Assembly (NCBI GenBank): GCA_024762235.1
Contig: JANTHT010000004.1
Coordinates: 1 to 41,239 of the forward strand
Source of the DNA: Sulfurospirillum sp.
GTDB taxonomy: Bacteria; Campylobacterota; Campylobacteria; Campylobacterales; QNZT01
Direction: 5' to 3'
DNA: 41,239 nt
Shown here one piece after another: positions 6,496 through 15,046 of this stretch. The notes under the pieces are model-generated. The model did not search any database. It was not told the DNA's origin and saw only the letters and a program-made list of their open reading frames with translations. A program made the translations under genes and the position numbers. Position 1 is the stretch's first letter; each line of letters starts with the position of its first letter.

Positions 6496-8654
6496 GATTT
6501 TTCTCCTGCTATTTTGGTTTGTTGTTGCTGTTTCAGTACAGTTTTTGAAATTGGTATGTAAAACTTCTCCAGATACTCGTGCATCATGCGTCGGGCGCTG
6601 AAGTTGGGTGCGACACTCTTGATCGAATCACGCATCATCGTCACCCAGCCGTGGGGAATGCCCTGCTCCCCGACATCATAGTAGAGCGGTACGATCTCAT
6701 TTTCCAGCGTATCATAGATGCTGGCGGCATCGGCTGCGTCGTCGGAGTGCTCCCCGCCGATCACCCAGCCGTTTTTGCCGTTGTACCCCTCCGGCCACCA
6801 GCCGTCCAGCGCCGAAAAGTGCAGTGTACCGTTGACCGCCGCTTTCATGCCGCTGGTACCGCATGCTTCCATCGGGATTTTGGGATTGTTGAGCCAGACA
6901 TCACATCCGCGTACGAGATACTTGGCGATATTTTCCCCGTAATCCTCCACAAAGGCGATCCGCCCGCGAAACCTTGGATCCTGCGCCGTCTTGAAAATCC
7001 GCTGTAATATCTTCTTGCCCGGCTGATCTGAGGGATGCGCTTTTCCTGCGAAGATGATCTGCACCGGTTGTGCAAAGTCGTTGATAATCTTCTCCAGACG
7101 ATCCAGATCATGCAGGATCAGATCGGGTCGCTTATACTCCGTCATACGTCTGGCGAAGCCGATCGTCAGGACGTCGGGATCGAGCATGACACCCTCCGCC
7201 ATCGCGACCAGCGGATCGACACCCTCGTCCGACCATTTTCTGCGCACCAGTTCGCGGATAAAGCCCATCATGCGCACTTTGTAACTGTAGTGAAGATTCC
7301 AGATCGTCTCGTCGTCTATCTTCTCTATGTGCTCCCACACATCCGGCAACTGCTGCACCCTGAGCCACCCCTCTCCGAGTGTTTTGTCCAGCGTCTCAAA
7401 AAGTTCATCCCCCAGCCACGTCGGCAGATGGACACCGTTGGTGACATAGTCTATGGGTACATGGTTGGCCTTATCCTCTGCAAAGACGTTTTTCCAGATC
7501 TCCCGGGTCACTTCACCATGCTTTTTACTGACCCCGTTTCGGTACGCGCACATCTTCAGCCCCAGCACTGTCATGTTAAATCCCGCACCAGGATCGTCCG
7601 GATTGACCCCGAAACTCATGAAACGCTCTTTGTCCATGCCGAGATTTTCCCAGTAGTCACTGAAATATTTACTAACCGCATCAAAACTGTAAACATCCGT
7701 CGCCGCCTGCAGTGGCGTATGGGTCGTAAAAACTGAGCTCTTGCACACCCGCTCGATCGCTTCGTCCAAAGAGACACCGTCATCCTCTATACAACTGCGC
7801 ACCCGCTCGAAGAGTGCAAAAGCGGGATGCCCCTCGTTGAGATGAAGAATGGAGTACTCGATCCCAAGTTCCTCCAGCACACGATACCCGCCGATCCCCA
7901 GCACGATCTGCTGACGCAACCGCTGATTCTTGTCCGGCGTGTAGAGGTGTGAGCTGATCTGCCGGTCCCATGGGTCATTTTTTTCGACATCCGTATCCAG
8001 CAAATAGAGCGTGACACGGCCGACATTGATCTTCCAGACAGAGACATAAATAGGAGGGTCAATAAACGGTACCTGCAGGATCAGTTGATCGCCTTTTTTA
8101 TCCAGTACCCGTTCGATCGGTGCCACATCACGCTCGATCGGTTCGTTAGTACCGTTTTGCCAGCCGTCACTGCCGATCACCTGACGCACATACCCTTCCG
8201 GATACATAAAGCCAACCCCCACCATCGGCAATCCAAGATCGCTCGACTCCTTCAGGATATCTCCCGCCAGAAACCCCAGCCCGCCGGAATAGATAGGCAC
8301 AGAGTGGTGCAGGCCAAATTCGGCACAAAAGTAGGCGATGGGCAGCGGCTCTTCTTCACTGTAGACGGTTTTGTCTTTGATATAGGTCTGAAAAATCGCT
8401 TGCACATAATGGTACTCCTGCATAAAAACCTTGTTTTTCACAGCGCGCTGGAGTTCACGTTTGGGTATTTTTCTGAGCATCTCTATCGGGTTGTGTTCAC
8501 TCTCTTTCCAGAGGTAGGGATTGAGCAGCTTGAAAAGATTTTTTCCTTTCGGATTCCAGGTCCACCAAAGGTTCAGCGCCAGTTCCGAGAGTCCTGAAAG
8601 CTCTTCCGGAAGTTCCGGTATCGCGATATTCGCGGAAGGATCTTTATCAATCAT
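6492..8654 (-). CDS. glgP: Alpha-glucan (glycogen/maltodextrin) phosphorylase
   Basis: This GT35 enzyme releases glucose-1-phosphate from the ends of alpha-1,4-glucan with inorganic phosphate and pyridoxal phosphate. The 720-residue length and the start ELSGLSELALNLWWTWNP place it in the short alpha-glucan phosphorylase group (TIGR02094 type), not the 800+ residue E. coli GlgP/MalP type. Visible landmarks are AYFCAEFGLHHSVPIYSGGLG, HLNEGHPAFALFE, GFARRMTEYKRPDL, and the PLP lysine K604 in EACGTSGMKAAVNG. It sits between fba and gap with 4-base overlaps on both sides, so glycogen breakdown is co-translated with gluconeogenic enzymes. The product could feed the zwf operon about 20 kb away after isomerisation to glucose-6-phosphate; the mutase for that step is not clear in this window. 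Confidence 0.93.
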   Translation of the reverse strand: MIDKDPSANIAIPELPEELSGLSELALNLWWTWNPKGKNLFKLLNPYLWKESEHNPIEMLRKIPKRELQRAVKNKVFMQEYHYVQAIFQTYIKDKTVYSEEEPLPIAYFCAEFGLHHSVPIYSGGLGFLAGDILKESSDLGLPMVGVGFMYPEGYVRQVIGSDGWQNGTNEPIERDVAPIERVLDKKGDQLILQVPFIDPPIYVSVWKINVGRVTLYLLDTDVEKNDPWDRQISSHLYTPDKNQRLRQQIVLGIGGYRVLEELGIEYSILHLNEGHPAFALFERVRSCIEDDGVSLDEAIERVCKSSVFTTHTPLQAATDVYSFDAVSKYFSDYWENLGMDKERFMSFGVNPDDPGAGFNMTVLGLKMCAYRNGVSKKHGEVTREIWKNVFAEDKANHVPIDYVTNGVHLPTWLGDELFETLDKTLGEGWLRVQQLPDVWEHIEKIDDETIWNLHYSYKVRMMGFIRELVRRKWSDEGVDPLVAMAEGVMLDPDVLTIGFARRMTEYKRPDLILHDLDRLEKIINDFAQPVQIIFAGKAHPSDQPGKKILQRIFKTAQDPRFRGRIAFVEDYGENIAKYLVRGCDVWLNNPKIPMEACGTSGMKAAVNGTLHFSALDGWWPEGYNGKNGWVIGGEHSDDAADAASIYDTLENEIVPLYYDVGEQGIPHGWVTMMRDSIKSVAPNFSARRMMHEYLEKFYIPISKTVLKQQQQTKIAGEKS

Positions 8655-9559
8655 GCATCACCCCCGGCAATTTTAAGCGCCTCTTCGACACTGGCATTTT
8701 TGACCGTGACAGCATAGATCGCATTGGCCATGCGGATCGCTTCGTCCAGCGGTCTCTGGTGGATATTGCGCCCGGTGCCGTTGCCACGACTGCCACCGAT
8801 GTGAATCTGTTCGTAGAGCTCTTTGAGAAACGTCACTTCGTCGACCTTGCTGCCTCCTTCGCAGAGTACACCGGTGCGTCCTGCGGCCTGTGTCGCTTCC
8901 TGCAGCAGTTCGGGCACGAAACGGTTCTCCTTATAGGGGACTTTCAGCTTGGCAAAGTCCGCACCCAATGCCGCGCCGACACCCGCCGCACCTGCGATCA
9001 GATGGGGATCGTGCTCATCCTCAACGAACTTGCCTTTGGGATAGATCCAGAGTACCGCGAGCATGCCGTTTAGATGCGCCTGGTGGATGATATTGGCTGC
9101 TTCACGCAGCATGGCATGCTCGTGTTCACTGCCCAGATAAACCGTGTAGCCCACACCGAGTATATCGAGGCCGCTACTCTTTTTGAACGCGACCACATCT
9201 TCGACCTCCAGCCACTGCTGCGAATAGGGATCTTTCGCCTCATAGGGAATGATGTTGGTCTTGGAGTTGAGCTTGACCAGATAGGGCACTTCACGGTACT
9301 CTCTGGCATAACGGCTGATGAGTCCGAATTGCGTCGCGAAGACGCCGATATCCGCTTGGGAAGCGATCTTGAAGAGGTGCTCGGGATCGTTGTCTTCGGG
9401 AGGGATCCCCTCGCCGTAAAAATCGTTGTTGAGATGCTCCACTTTCTGATCTCCAGCAAAAAGCATCAGACGGCCGCTGCCGCCCGTCGCTTTGTCGAAG
9501 TTTCCCAGAAAAACCTCTTCCTTGTCAAAAGGGACATCCGCAGGTAAGAACTGTTTCAT
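8651..9559 (-). CDS. fba: Class I (DhnA/FbaB-type) fructose-bisphosphate aldolase
   Basis: This 302-residue protein belongs to the archaeal-type class I aldolase/DeoC superfamily, which joins dihydroxyacetone phosphate and glyceraldehyde-3-phosphate through a Schiff base. Family signs are LMLFAGDQKVEHLN near the N-terminus, DILGVGYTVYLGSEHE, WIYPKGKFVED, and LGADFAKLKVPYKEN, where K204 or K206 would be the Schiff-base lysine; GVLCEGGSK and SRGNGTGRNIHQRPLDEA form the phosphate-binding end of the barrel. It has no metal-binding class II features. Class I FbaB-type aldolases are frequently gluconeogenic, which suits its place right after ppsA with a 4-base overlap. The ATG lies on the ppsA stop and the glgP start overlaps its own stop. 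Confidence 0.88.
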   Translation of the reverse strand: MKQFLPADVPFDKEEVFLGNFDKATGGSGRLMLFAGDQKVEHLNNDFYGEGIPPEDNDPEHLFKIASQADIGVFATQFGLISRYAREYREVPYLVKLNSKTNIIPYEAKDPYSQQWLEVEDVVAFKKSSGLDILGVGYTVYLGSEHEHAMLREAANIIHQAHLNGMLAVLWIYPKGKFVEDEHDPHLIAGAAGVGAALGADFAKLKVPYKENRFVPELLQEATQAAGRTGVLCEGGSKVDEVTFLKELYEQIHIGGSRGNGTGRNIHQRPLDEAIRMANAIYAVTVKNASVEEALKIAGGDA

Positions 9560-11982
9560 TTTTCACTCCTGCCCAGTTTTGCTTCCAGCTTCACGATATC
9601 CTGCAGCGTTTTGAGCACGCTGTCGGGATTGAGGCTGATCGAGTCGATCCCCAGCCGTACCAGGAACTCCGCCACTTCCGGATAGTCCGAGGGCGCCTGC
9701 CCGCAGATGCCGCTGTGGCGTTTGTTGCGCTGGCACCCTTCGACCGCCAGCTCGATCATCTTCATCACCCCAGGATCACGCTCGTCATAGTCAAATGAGA
9801 CGATCTCACTGTCGCGGTCCACACCGAGGGTGAGCTGTGTAAGGTCGTTGGAGCCGATGCTGAAACCATCGAAGATTTCGCTGAAGGCGTCGATCTGGAT
9901 CACATTGTTCGGAATCTCGCACATCACGTAGATTTTGAGACCGTTTTCACCCTGTTTCAAACCATATTTTGCCATCGTCTCCACGACACGTTTACCTTCC
10001 TCCACACGGCGGCAGAAGGGGATCATCAGGATCACATTGTCAAACCCCATCGTCTCACGCACCCGTTTCATCGCTTCACATTCCAGCGCAAACCCCTCTT
10101 CGTAGGCGGGATGTGCATAGCGCGCTGCACCACGGAAGCCGATCATGGGATTGTCCTCTTCAGGCTCGAAAAATTTGCCGCCCAGCAGCGTGGCGTATTC
10201 GTTGGTTTTGAAGTCACTCATGCGCACGACGCAGGGTTTGGGATAGACCGTCGCCGCGATCGTCGCGACACCTTCTGAAAGTGTCTTGACGAAGAAACTC
10301 TCTATATCTTCATACGCAACGCTGAGTTCCTCCAGCTGCTCTCTCGTTGCTTCGTCCACTTTTTCGGGATGTTTCAGCGCCATCGGGTGCGCTTTGATAT
10401 ATTCGTTGATGATAAACTCCATCCGTGCCAGACCGATACCGTCCACCGGCAATGATGCCAGGGAAAAAGCGATATCGGGATTGCCCAGATTCATCATGAG
10501 TTCCGTTTTAGTTTTGGGAAGTTTGGAAAGGTCGGTTTCGACGATCTCATAGGCCAGTTTGCCCTCATAGACATATCCGGTTTCGCCCTCCGCGCAGCTG
10601 ACGGTCACTTCCTGTCCGTTTTTGAGCACTTCGGTGGCATTGTCCGCACCGACAACGGCAGGTATGCCAAGCTCACGTGACACGATCGCCGCATGGCAGG
10701 TACGCCCTCCCCGGTTGGTCACGACAGCCGCGGCGATCTTCATGACCGGTTCCCAGTCGGGCGTGGTCGTATCCGCGACCAGCACTTCACCCGGTTTGAA
10801 TTCGCTAAGCTGTTTGATATCTTCGATGATGTGCACTTTACCCTGTCCGATCTTCGTACCGACTGCGCGTCCGGTCACCAGCAGTTTGCCCTTCTCTTTG
10901 AGACGGTACATTTTCAGTACCGAACCTTTTTTCTGCGACTCTACCGTCTCCGGGCGTGCCTGTACCATGTAGATATGCCTGTCATTGCCGTCTTTGGCCC
11001 ACTCCATATCCATCGGTTTGTGATAACCCGCTTTCTGCGAATAGTGGTTTTCGACTTTGATCGCATAATCCGCCAGCACCATCACATCGTCATCGCTGAT
11101 ACAGAAGTGGCTGCGCTCTTCGGGCGTGGTTTCGATATTTTTAGTATATTCTACGGCGATATTGTCGGTGTTGAGCTCTTTGGTAAAGACCATCTTGAGC
11201 TGTTTTTTACCCAGACGTCGTTTCAGCACCGCGCGATACCCCTCGTTGAAAGTGGGTTTGTGCACATAGAAACTGTCGGGATCGATCGTTCCCTGTACGA
11301 CATTTTCCCCCAGTCCCCATGCCCCGTTGATAAAAACGACATCCTTGAAGCCTGTCTCGGTATCGATGCTGAACATGACACCGCTGCTGCCGATATCGGA
11401 GCGCACCATCTTCATGACCACAACGCTCAGGTAGACTTTCGCCCAGTCAAAACCGTTGTCGTGTTTATAGTGCAGGCTTCGGTCGGTAAAATTGGAGGCA
11501 AGACAACGCTTGTAGGCATCCAGCAGTGCTTCTTCACCCTCCACGTTCAGATAGGTATCGTTCTGTCCCGCAAAAGAGGCTTCCGGGGAATCCTCCGCCG
11601 TCGCGGAAGAGCGCACCGCCAGCGATACATCGTCGCCATACTCTTTTTTGAGCCCGGCGTACCCTTCCAAAATGGCGCTTTTCAAATCGTCGGGAATTTC
11701 GCAATTGTAGATAATCTCACGGCACGCCGCACCATGTTTTTGCAACGCTTTGACATCGTCGTAATCGAGACCGTCGAGCTCTTCGTGCAACTTCTCCCAT
11801 GCACCGTTGGCTTCAAGTACATGCCGGTACGCCGTTGCCGTCACGGCAAAACCGTCGGGTACCCGTACCCCTTCGTCCGTGAGATTGCGATACATCTCAC
11901 CCAGAGAAGCATTTTTGCCTCCTACCTCATCGACATCCTCGATGCCCAGCTCTTTGAACCATTTGATATACGCATGAGACAT
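9556..11982 (-). CDS. ppsA: Phosphoenolpyruvate synthase
   Basis: PpsA converts pyruvate and ATP to phosphoenolpyruvate, AMP and phosphate, the entry step of gluconeogenesis from pyruvate, for example after reductive TCA carbon fixation. Starting at ATG 11982 (AAGGAG 6 bases upstream; a TTG two codons earlier is less likely) gives 808 residues. Domain order is as expected: N-terminal ATP/pyruvate-binding domain (EVGGKNASLGEM, AVRSSATAEDSPEASFAGQ), the swivelling phosphohistidine domain (TNRGGRTCHAAIVSREL, His at about 430), and the C-terminal PEP barrel ending with GSNDLTQLTLGVDRDSE and SGICGQAPSD, which holds the catalytic Cys. It is the first gene of the six-gene operon. A weak -10 lies 32 to 37 bases upstream of the ATG. 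Confidence 0.95.
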   Translation of the reverse strand: MSHAYIKWFKELGIEDVDEVGGKNASLGEMYRNLTDEGVRVPDGFAVTATAYRHVLEANGAWEKLHEELDGLDYDDVKALQKHGAACREIIYNCEIPDDLKSAILEGYAGLKKEYGDDVSLAVRSSATAEDSPEASFAGQNDTYLNVEGEEALLDAYKRCLASNFTDRSLHYKHDNGFDWAKVYLSVVVMKMVRSDIGSSGVMFSIDTETGFKDVVFINGAWGLGENVVQGTIDPDSFYVHKPTFNEGYRAVLKRRLGKKQLKMVFTKELNTDNIAVEYTKNIETTPEERSHFCISDDDVMVLADYAIKVENHYSQKAGYHKPMDMEWAKDGNDRHIYMVQARPETVESQKKGSVLKMYRLKEKGKLLVTGRAVGTKIGQGKVHIIEDIKQLSEFKPGEVLVADTTTPDWEPVMKIAAAVVTNRGGRTCHAAIVSRELGIPAVVGADNATEVLKNGQEVTVSCAEGETGYVYEGKLAYEIVETDLSKLPKTKTELMMNLGNPDIAFSLASLPVDGIGLARMEFIINEYIKAHPMALKHPEKVDEATREQLEELSVAYEDIESFFVKTLSEGVATIAATVYPKPCVVRMSDFKTNEYATLLGGKFFEPEEDNPMIGFRGAARYAHPAYEEGFALECEAMKRVRETMGFDNVILMIPFCRRVEEGKRVVETMAKYGLKQGENGLKIYVMCEIPNNVIQIDAFSEIFDGFSIGSNDLTQLTLGVDRDSEIVSFDYDERDPGVMKMIELAVEGCQRNKRHSGICGQAPSDYPEVAEFLVRLGIDSISLNPDSVLKTLQDIVKLEAKLGRSEK

Positions 11983-12013
11983 ATGCAACTCCTTGCATTT
12001 TAGGTTATGTAAA

Positions 12014-12019
12014 ATTGTA
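12014..12019 (-). promoter_or_regulatory. Possible -10 for the ppsA operon
   Basis: TACAAT on the minus strand within an AT-rich 93-base spacer between the AAA-ATPase gene and ppsA. No clear -35 is visible, as is common for Campylobacterota promoters. Transcription from here would give a short leader of about 25 bases before the ppsA ATG. Weak evidence. Confidence 0.35.
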
Positions 12020-12075
12020 ACAGAATTTGAAGAGGTTGTATGTTAGTTGGCAAACAAAAAAGAATTTTTTTATGT

Positions 12076-13263
12076 TTAATACAAAAAACCGAACATCCAG
12101 AGGGGAATCTTCCTGCCACTCCCTTTTTCGATATCATCGGAAACAACAAAACTCTCTTCTATCCCGCTTATCTGAGAGAAATCCTTGCTTTTACCGCCTA
12201 TTTCAAAAGTCTCTTTTTCATCTACGATAAAATCGCCACTTTTAGAGATGTGAAGGATATGCTTTTCCTGTAGCTGGTTGGCAAAAAAAGTTTCCCGAAT
12301 AGTCCCTTTTTTGGCTTTTTCGCAATAGGCGTAAAGGAGATTGGTATTGTTGAGATATATCTTTGCAGGTTTCGATATCTTCCTGATTCCTTTTCCGGCT
12401 TCGGTGACCAGAAGTAACATCTCTCCATCCCGCAAATAGGTGATATAGTCGTAAAGTTTGACCCGGCTGATCTCCGCTGCAGCAGCGATTTTCGTATAGT
12501 TCACTTCAAAGGGCTCACTTTCACAGATCACTTCGAGCAATCTTTTGAGTTTATAGGTATACTTCTGTTCGACCAGCCCCAGTGACGTCAGGTCAATATC
12601 TATCGTGAGGTTTATAGTATTCACAAGATTTTGAAGATAAGCACTTTTTTTGTCAAAATAGAAAGGGTAGTAACCGTACTGCAAATAGGTATGGAAATGT
12701 CGTAAAATATTGCATTTTTCGAAACGCTTTGCCAGAGTTTCATGCGCTTCGATGATCTCCTGAAGCGTAACCTTCGCAAAGCGCTCTCCCAGTACCAGAT
12801 TCAGATATTCACGAAACGAAAAACCCGCCAGATGATAGAGGGTGACACGACGGCTCAGATCGCTTTTGGCATCGAGTATCGACACGGCACTGCTCCCGGT
12901 GAAGAGCACATGAAGATCAAAAAGATCATAGATACTCTTCAGATAAGTGCCAAAATCCGGATATCGATGCACCTCGTCCAGCAAAAGATACGCACCCCCG
13001 TTCTGTGCAAACTCCTCCACGAGTTCCAGCAAATCAACACCGCTCAGGAAAGGGTAATCCAGCGAGATATAGAGCACTTTTTTTCCAGCTTTTTGTAAAT
13101 CGAGGAGATACTGCAGAAGCATCGTCGTTTTTCCGACACCCCTTGCACCGAAAATCGCTATCATCCTGTCGTCGAAATCGATCTCGTCAAAGAGATAACG
13201 GCGGTTTTCAATCCGAAACGAACGGAGTATCCGATCCTGATACTTCTCTATCCGGCGTAACAT
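12076..13263 (-). CDS. AAA_14/DUF4143-type ATPase
   Basis: This 395-residue protein belongs to the AAA_14 plus DUF4143 architecture, widespread and variably present in bacteria and archaea. The P-loop is FGARGVGKTT (about 38-47), Walker B is AYLLLDEVHRYPDF with D96/E97, and LFTGSSAVSILD is the sensor region with the usual GSS. A C-terminal part from about residue 220 is a winged-helix-like region (EPFEVNYTKIAAAAEISRVKLYDYITYL) followed by a variable nuclease-like fold (FANQLQEKHILHISKSGDFIVDEKETFEIGGKSK). Function is not established for the family. Its codon use and AT-richness differ from the operons on both sides, and it sits just upstream of ppsA. I take it as an accessory insertion. Repeats at 13284-13335 lie upstream of its start. 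Confidence 0.82.
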   Translation of the reverse strand: MLRRIEKYQDRILRSFRIENRRYLFDEIDFDDRMIAIFGARGVGKTTMLLQYLLDLQKAGKKVLYISLDYPFLSGVDLLELVEEFAQNGGAYLLLDEVHRYPDFGTYLKSIYDLFDLHVLFTGSSAVSILDAKSDLSRRVTLYHLAGFSFREYLNLVLGERFAKVTLQEIIEAHETLAKRFEKCNILRHFHTYLQYGYYPFYFDKKSAYLQNLVNTINLTIDIDLTSLGLVEQKYTYKLKRLLEVICESEPFEVNYTKIAAAAEISRVKLYDYITYLRDGEMLLLVTEAGKGIRKISKPAKIYLNNTNLLYAYCEKAKKGTIRETFFANQLQEKHILHISKSGDFIVDEKETFEIGGKSKDFSQISGIEESFVVSDDIEKGSGRKIPLWMFGFLY

Positions 13264-13276
13264 ATATATCCCTTTT

Positions 13277-13335
13277 TGTAAATGTATATGAACATTAACA
13301 TATTGTTACTTTGTATACGTTTATGAACATTTACA
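13277..13335 (-). repeat. Direct and inverted repeats upstream of the AAA-ATPase gene
   Basis: On the plus strand TGTAAATGT (13277-13285) and ACATTTACA (13327-13335) are perfect inverted ends of a 59-bp AT-rich segment. Within it a 17-bp unit is repeated directly at 13284-13300 and 13319-13335 with two mismatches (GTWTATGAACATTWACA), 35 bp apart. The segment lies 14 bases upstream of the ATPase ATG and probably holds its promoter. It may be an autoregulatory operator or a scar of insertion. Confidence 0.6.
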
Positions 13336-13353
13336 CCAGACTTTAACGAACTC

Positions 13354-14604
13354 TCAGATCCACAACGCCCAGCCTATCGTCGCCACACCGAGCAGCATCA
13401 CCGCCAGCGCTGAACGAAAACTCTTTTTGACACTTCCGAACCAGAGGGCATAGACGCCTTTCAGGATATTATTACTGCCCGCGGCGATCATGATCGCCGA
13501 GACGATCTGTCTCTGTGTGACACTGTACTTGCCTGTCAAAAGCGAGAGAATGAAGGGATCGATATCGCTCAGCCCCGCAGCGAATGAGAGTATCTGCAAC
13601 CCATGCAGGCCAAAACGGCTCGTGATGTAAGTCGTCAGCACCATCATGACGACAAAGAGCATCGCGAACAAAAAGGCGGTCCGAAGCTCCAGCGGGTTGC
13701 GATCGACATAGAGTGATTTTCCGGCAGTGCTCTTCTCATCCCGCAGGAAGAGTAGCGAAATGAGAAATCCCACCAGGGCAAAAAGCAGAAACGGAAGTGC
13801 GACCTCTTTTGCGATCGTCATGTTGAAAACGCCCGCAACGACGATCAGACGCAGATACATCATCGCCGTTGCGGCGATGATCGCGCCATCCAGTACGCTC
13901 CGCTGTTCGCCCGAAGCGATCTTTTTGGCCAGCACCACCGTCGTCGCCGTCGAAGAGTAGAGCCCGCCGATGAGCCCCGTCAGATAGTATCCGCGGTCGG
14001 GGAAGATATATTTTTGCAAAATATAACCGACATAAGAGATACCCGAGATGATCACGACCGCCATCCAGATCGCGAAAGGGGAGATCGGCACCAGATGGCT
14101 CACCGGCTCATGCGGCAGCAGCGGCAGGATCACACCCGAGAGCAGCACCATCTTGCCCAGTGTCTCGAACTCTGTCGTGTCGGCACTCTCACTCATGCGT
14201 TCGATCATCCCCTTGGCGTTGAGGATGAAGATGATCGTCACAAAGAGCAGCGTCGCCATCCAGAAAGGGAAACGTACCAGAAGAGGCCCGAAACTGAAGA
14301 CTAATAGCGACACCAGATAGAGCAGGATCGCACTTCTGCCCTCTTTGAGCTTTTGCATGTAAAAAAGCGCATAGAGCAGTGTAAACCCGGCGAATACGGC
14401 GATGTAGAGCTTCAGCGTCGGGTCGAGTATGTAGAAGATATACCCCAGGATACCGACAAATGTGATCGTACGCGTCGTTCCGAAAAAATCGCTCGGTTTT
14501 TCTACCTGACGATGCCTTCTGTAGGTTTTGACCTCCAAACCTATCAGGAAGGAGAAGACAACAGTCAGTCCAAACTGCACCAGATGGAGGTCGAGACCAT
14601 CCAT
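13354..14604 (-). CDS. MgtC/SapB plus DUF4010 membrane protein
   Basis: This 416-residue protein has about 12 hydrophobic segments. The N-terminal part (GLTVVFSFLIGLEVKTYRR, then FFGTTRTITFVGILGYIFYIL) is the MgtC/SapB module: the short helix, the RT/RTxxF turn and a second helix. The C-terminal half (YYLTGLIGGLYSSTATTVVLAKK, AAGLSDIDPFILSLL, IMIAAGSNNILKGVYALWFG) is DUF4010. MgtC proteins modulate membrane potential and F-type ATPase and help survival at low Mg2+ or low pH; the DUF4010 fusions are uncharacterised. It is the last gene of a cluster with a STAS-like protein and two tiny membrane proteins, with spacers of 10 bases or less. The transported ion, if any, is unknown. Confidence 0.82.
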   Translation of the reverse strand: MDGLDLHLVQFGLTVVFSFLIGLEVKTYRRHRQVEKPSDFFGTTRTITFVGILGYIFYILDPTLKLYIAVFAGFTLLYALFYMQKLKEGRSAILLYLVSLLVFSFGPLLVRFPFWMATLLFVTIIFILNAKGMIERMSESADTTEFETLGKMVLLSGVILPLLPHEPVSHLVPISPFAIWMAVVIISGISYVGYILQKYIFPDRGYYLTGLIGGLYSSTATTVVLAKKIASGEQRSVLDGAIIAATAMMYLRLIVVAGVFNMTIAKEVALPFLLFALVGFLISLLFLRDEKSTAGKSLYVDRNPLELRTAFLFAMLFVVMMVLTTYITSRFGLHGLQILSFAAGLSDIDPFILSLLTGKYSVTQRQIVSAIMIAAGSNNILKGVYALWFGSVKKSFRSALAVMLLGVATIGWALWI

Positions 14605-14614
14605 TCACTTCACC

Positions 14615-14800
14615 TCAGGGCATGTGCGGATGGAGCATGAACATCCCCATAAATCCGTCGAAAAATATCCCCAGCAGCGCAAATACGAAGTAGACGACGA
14701 TCATCGCCGGAATCGACGCGAACGCCAGCTTCACCATCAGTACCACCAGATCCCAGAAAGGTATATCCAGTCCCGTTATTTTCACTCTTTGATCGTCCAT
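14615..14800 (-). CDS. Small membrane protein, unknown function
   Basis: Start at ATG 14800 is preferred (GGAG 6 bases upstream) over an ATG six codons earlier. The 61-residue product begins with a polar stretch (MDDQRVKITGLDIPFWDLVV) that leads into one or two hydrophobic helices (LMVKLAFASIPAMIVVYFVFALLGIFF) and ends in a Met-rich tail (GFMGMFMLHPHMP). It lies 10 bases before the MgtC/DUF4010 start and 21 bases after the other small membrane protein. No family recognised. It may be an accessory subunit of the larger membrane protein. Confidence 0.65.
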   Translation of the reverse strand: MDDQRVKITGLDIPFWDLVVLMVKLAFASIPAMIVVYFVFALLGIFFDGFMGMFMLHPHMP

Positions 14801-14821
14801 GTTCTTCTCCTTCATCATTGT

Positions 14822-15046
14822 TTAGAGTAACTCTTCCGCGATCTCGTCCACGTGGTCATGCTTCCCTTTTTTGACATGCCGGTAGCCCAGTAACAGGGCC
14901 GCCGGCAGTGCGATGAGCACCACCAGCCACATGCTGTAGGCCATCATGGCGTAGTAGTCCACCATCCCCAGCAGCGCCACGAACAGCAGAAAGTAGATCA
15001 GCGAAACTTTGAGAAACTTCTTTGTGCGAAACTTTTTCGCCGACAT
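14822..15046 (-). CDS. Small two-helix membrane protein, unknown function
   Basis: This 74-residue protein has a very basic N-terminus (MSAKKFRTKKFLK), two hydrophobic helices (about 14-33 and 36-54, with VDYYAMMAYSMWLVVLIALP between and within) and a charged C-terminal tail (HVKKGKHDHVDEIAEELL). The positive-inside rule puts both ends in the cytoplasm. Its ATG follows the stop of the STAS-like gene with no spacer, so the two are in one transcript. No family assigned. Confidence 0.65.
   Translation of the reverse strand: MSAKKFRTKKFLKVSLIYFLLFVALLGMVDYYAMMAYSMWLVVLIALPAALLLGYRHVKKGKHDHVDEIAEELL

Noticed and set aside
10693-12003. 436-codon plus-strand frame over ppsA
   Set aside because: Antisense shadow of ppsA; low-complexity translation and no ribosome site or family match.
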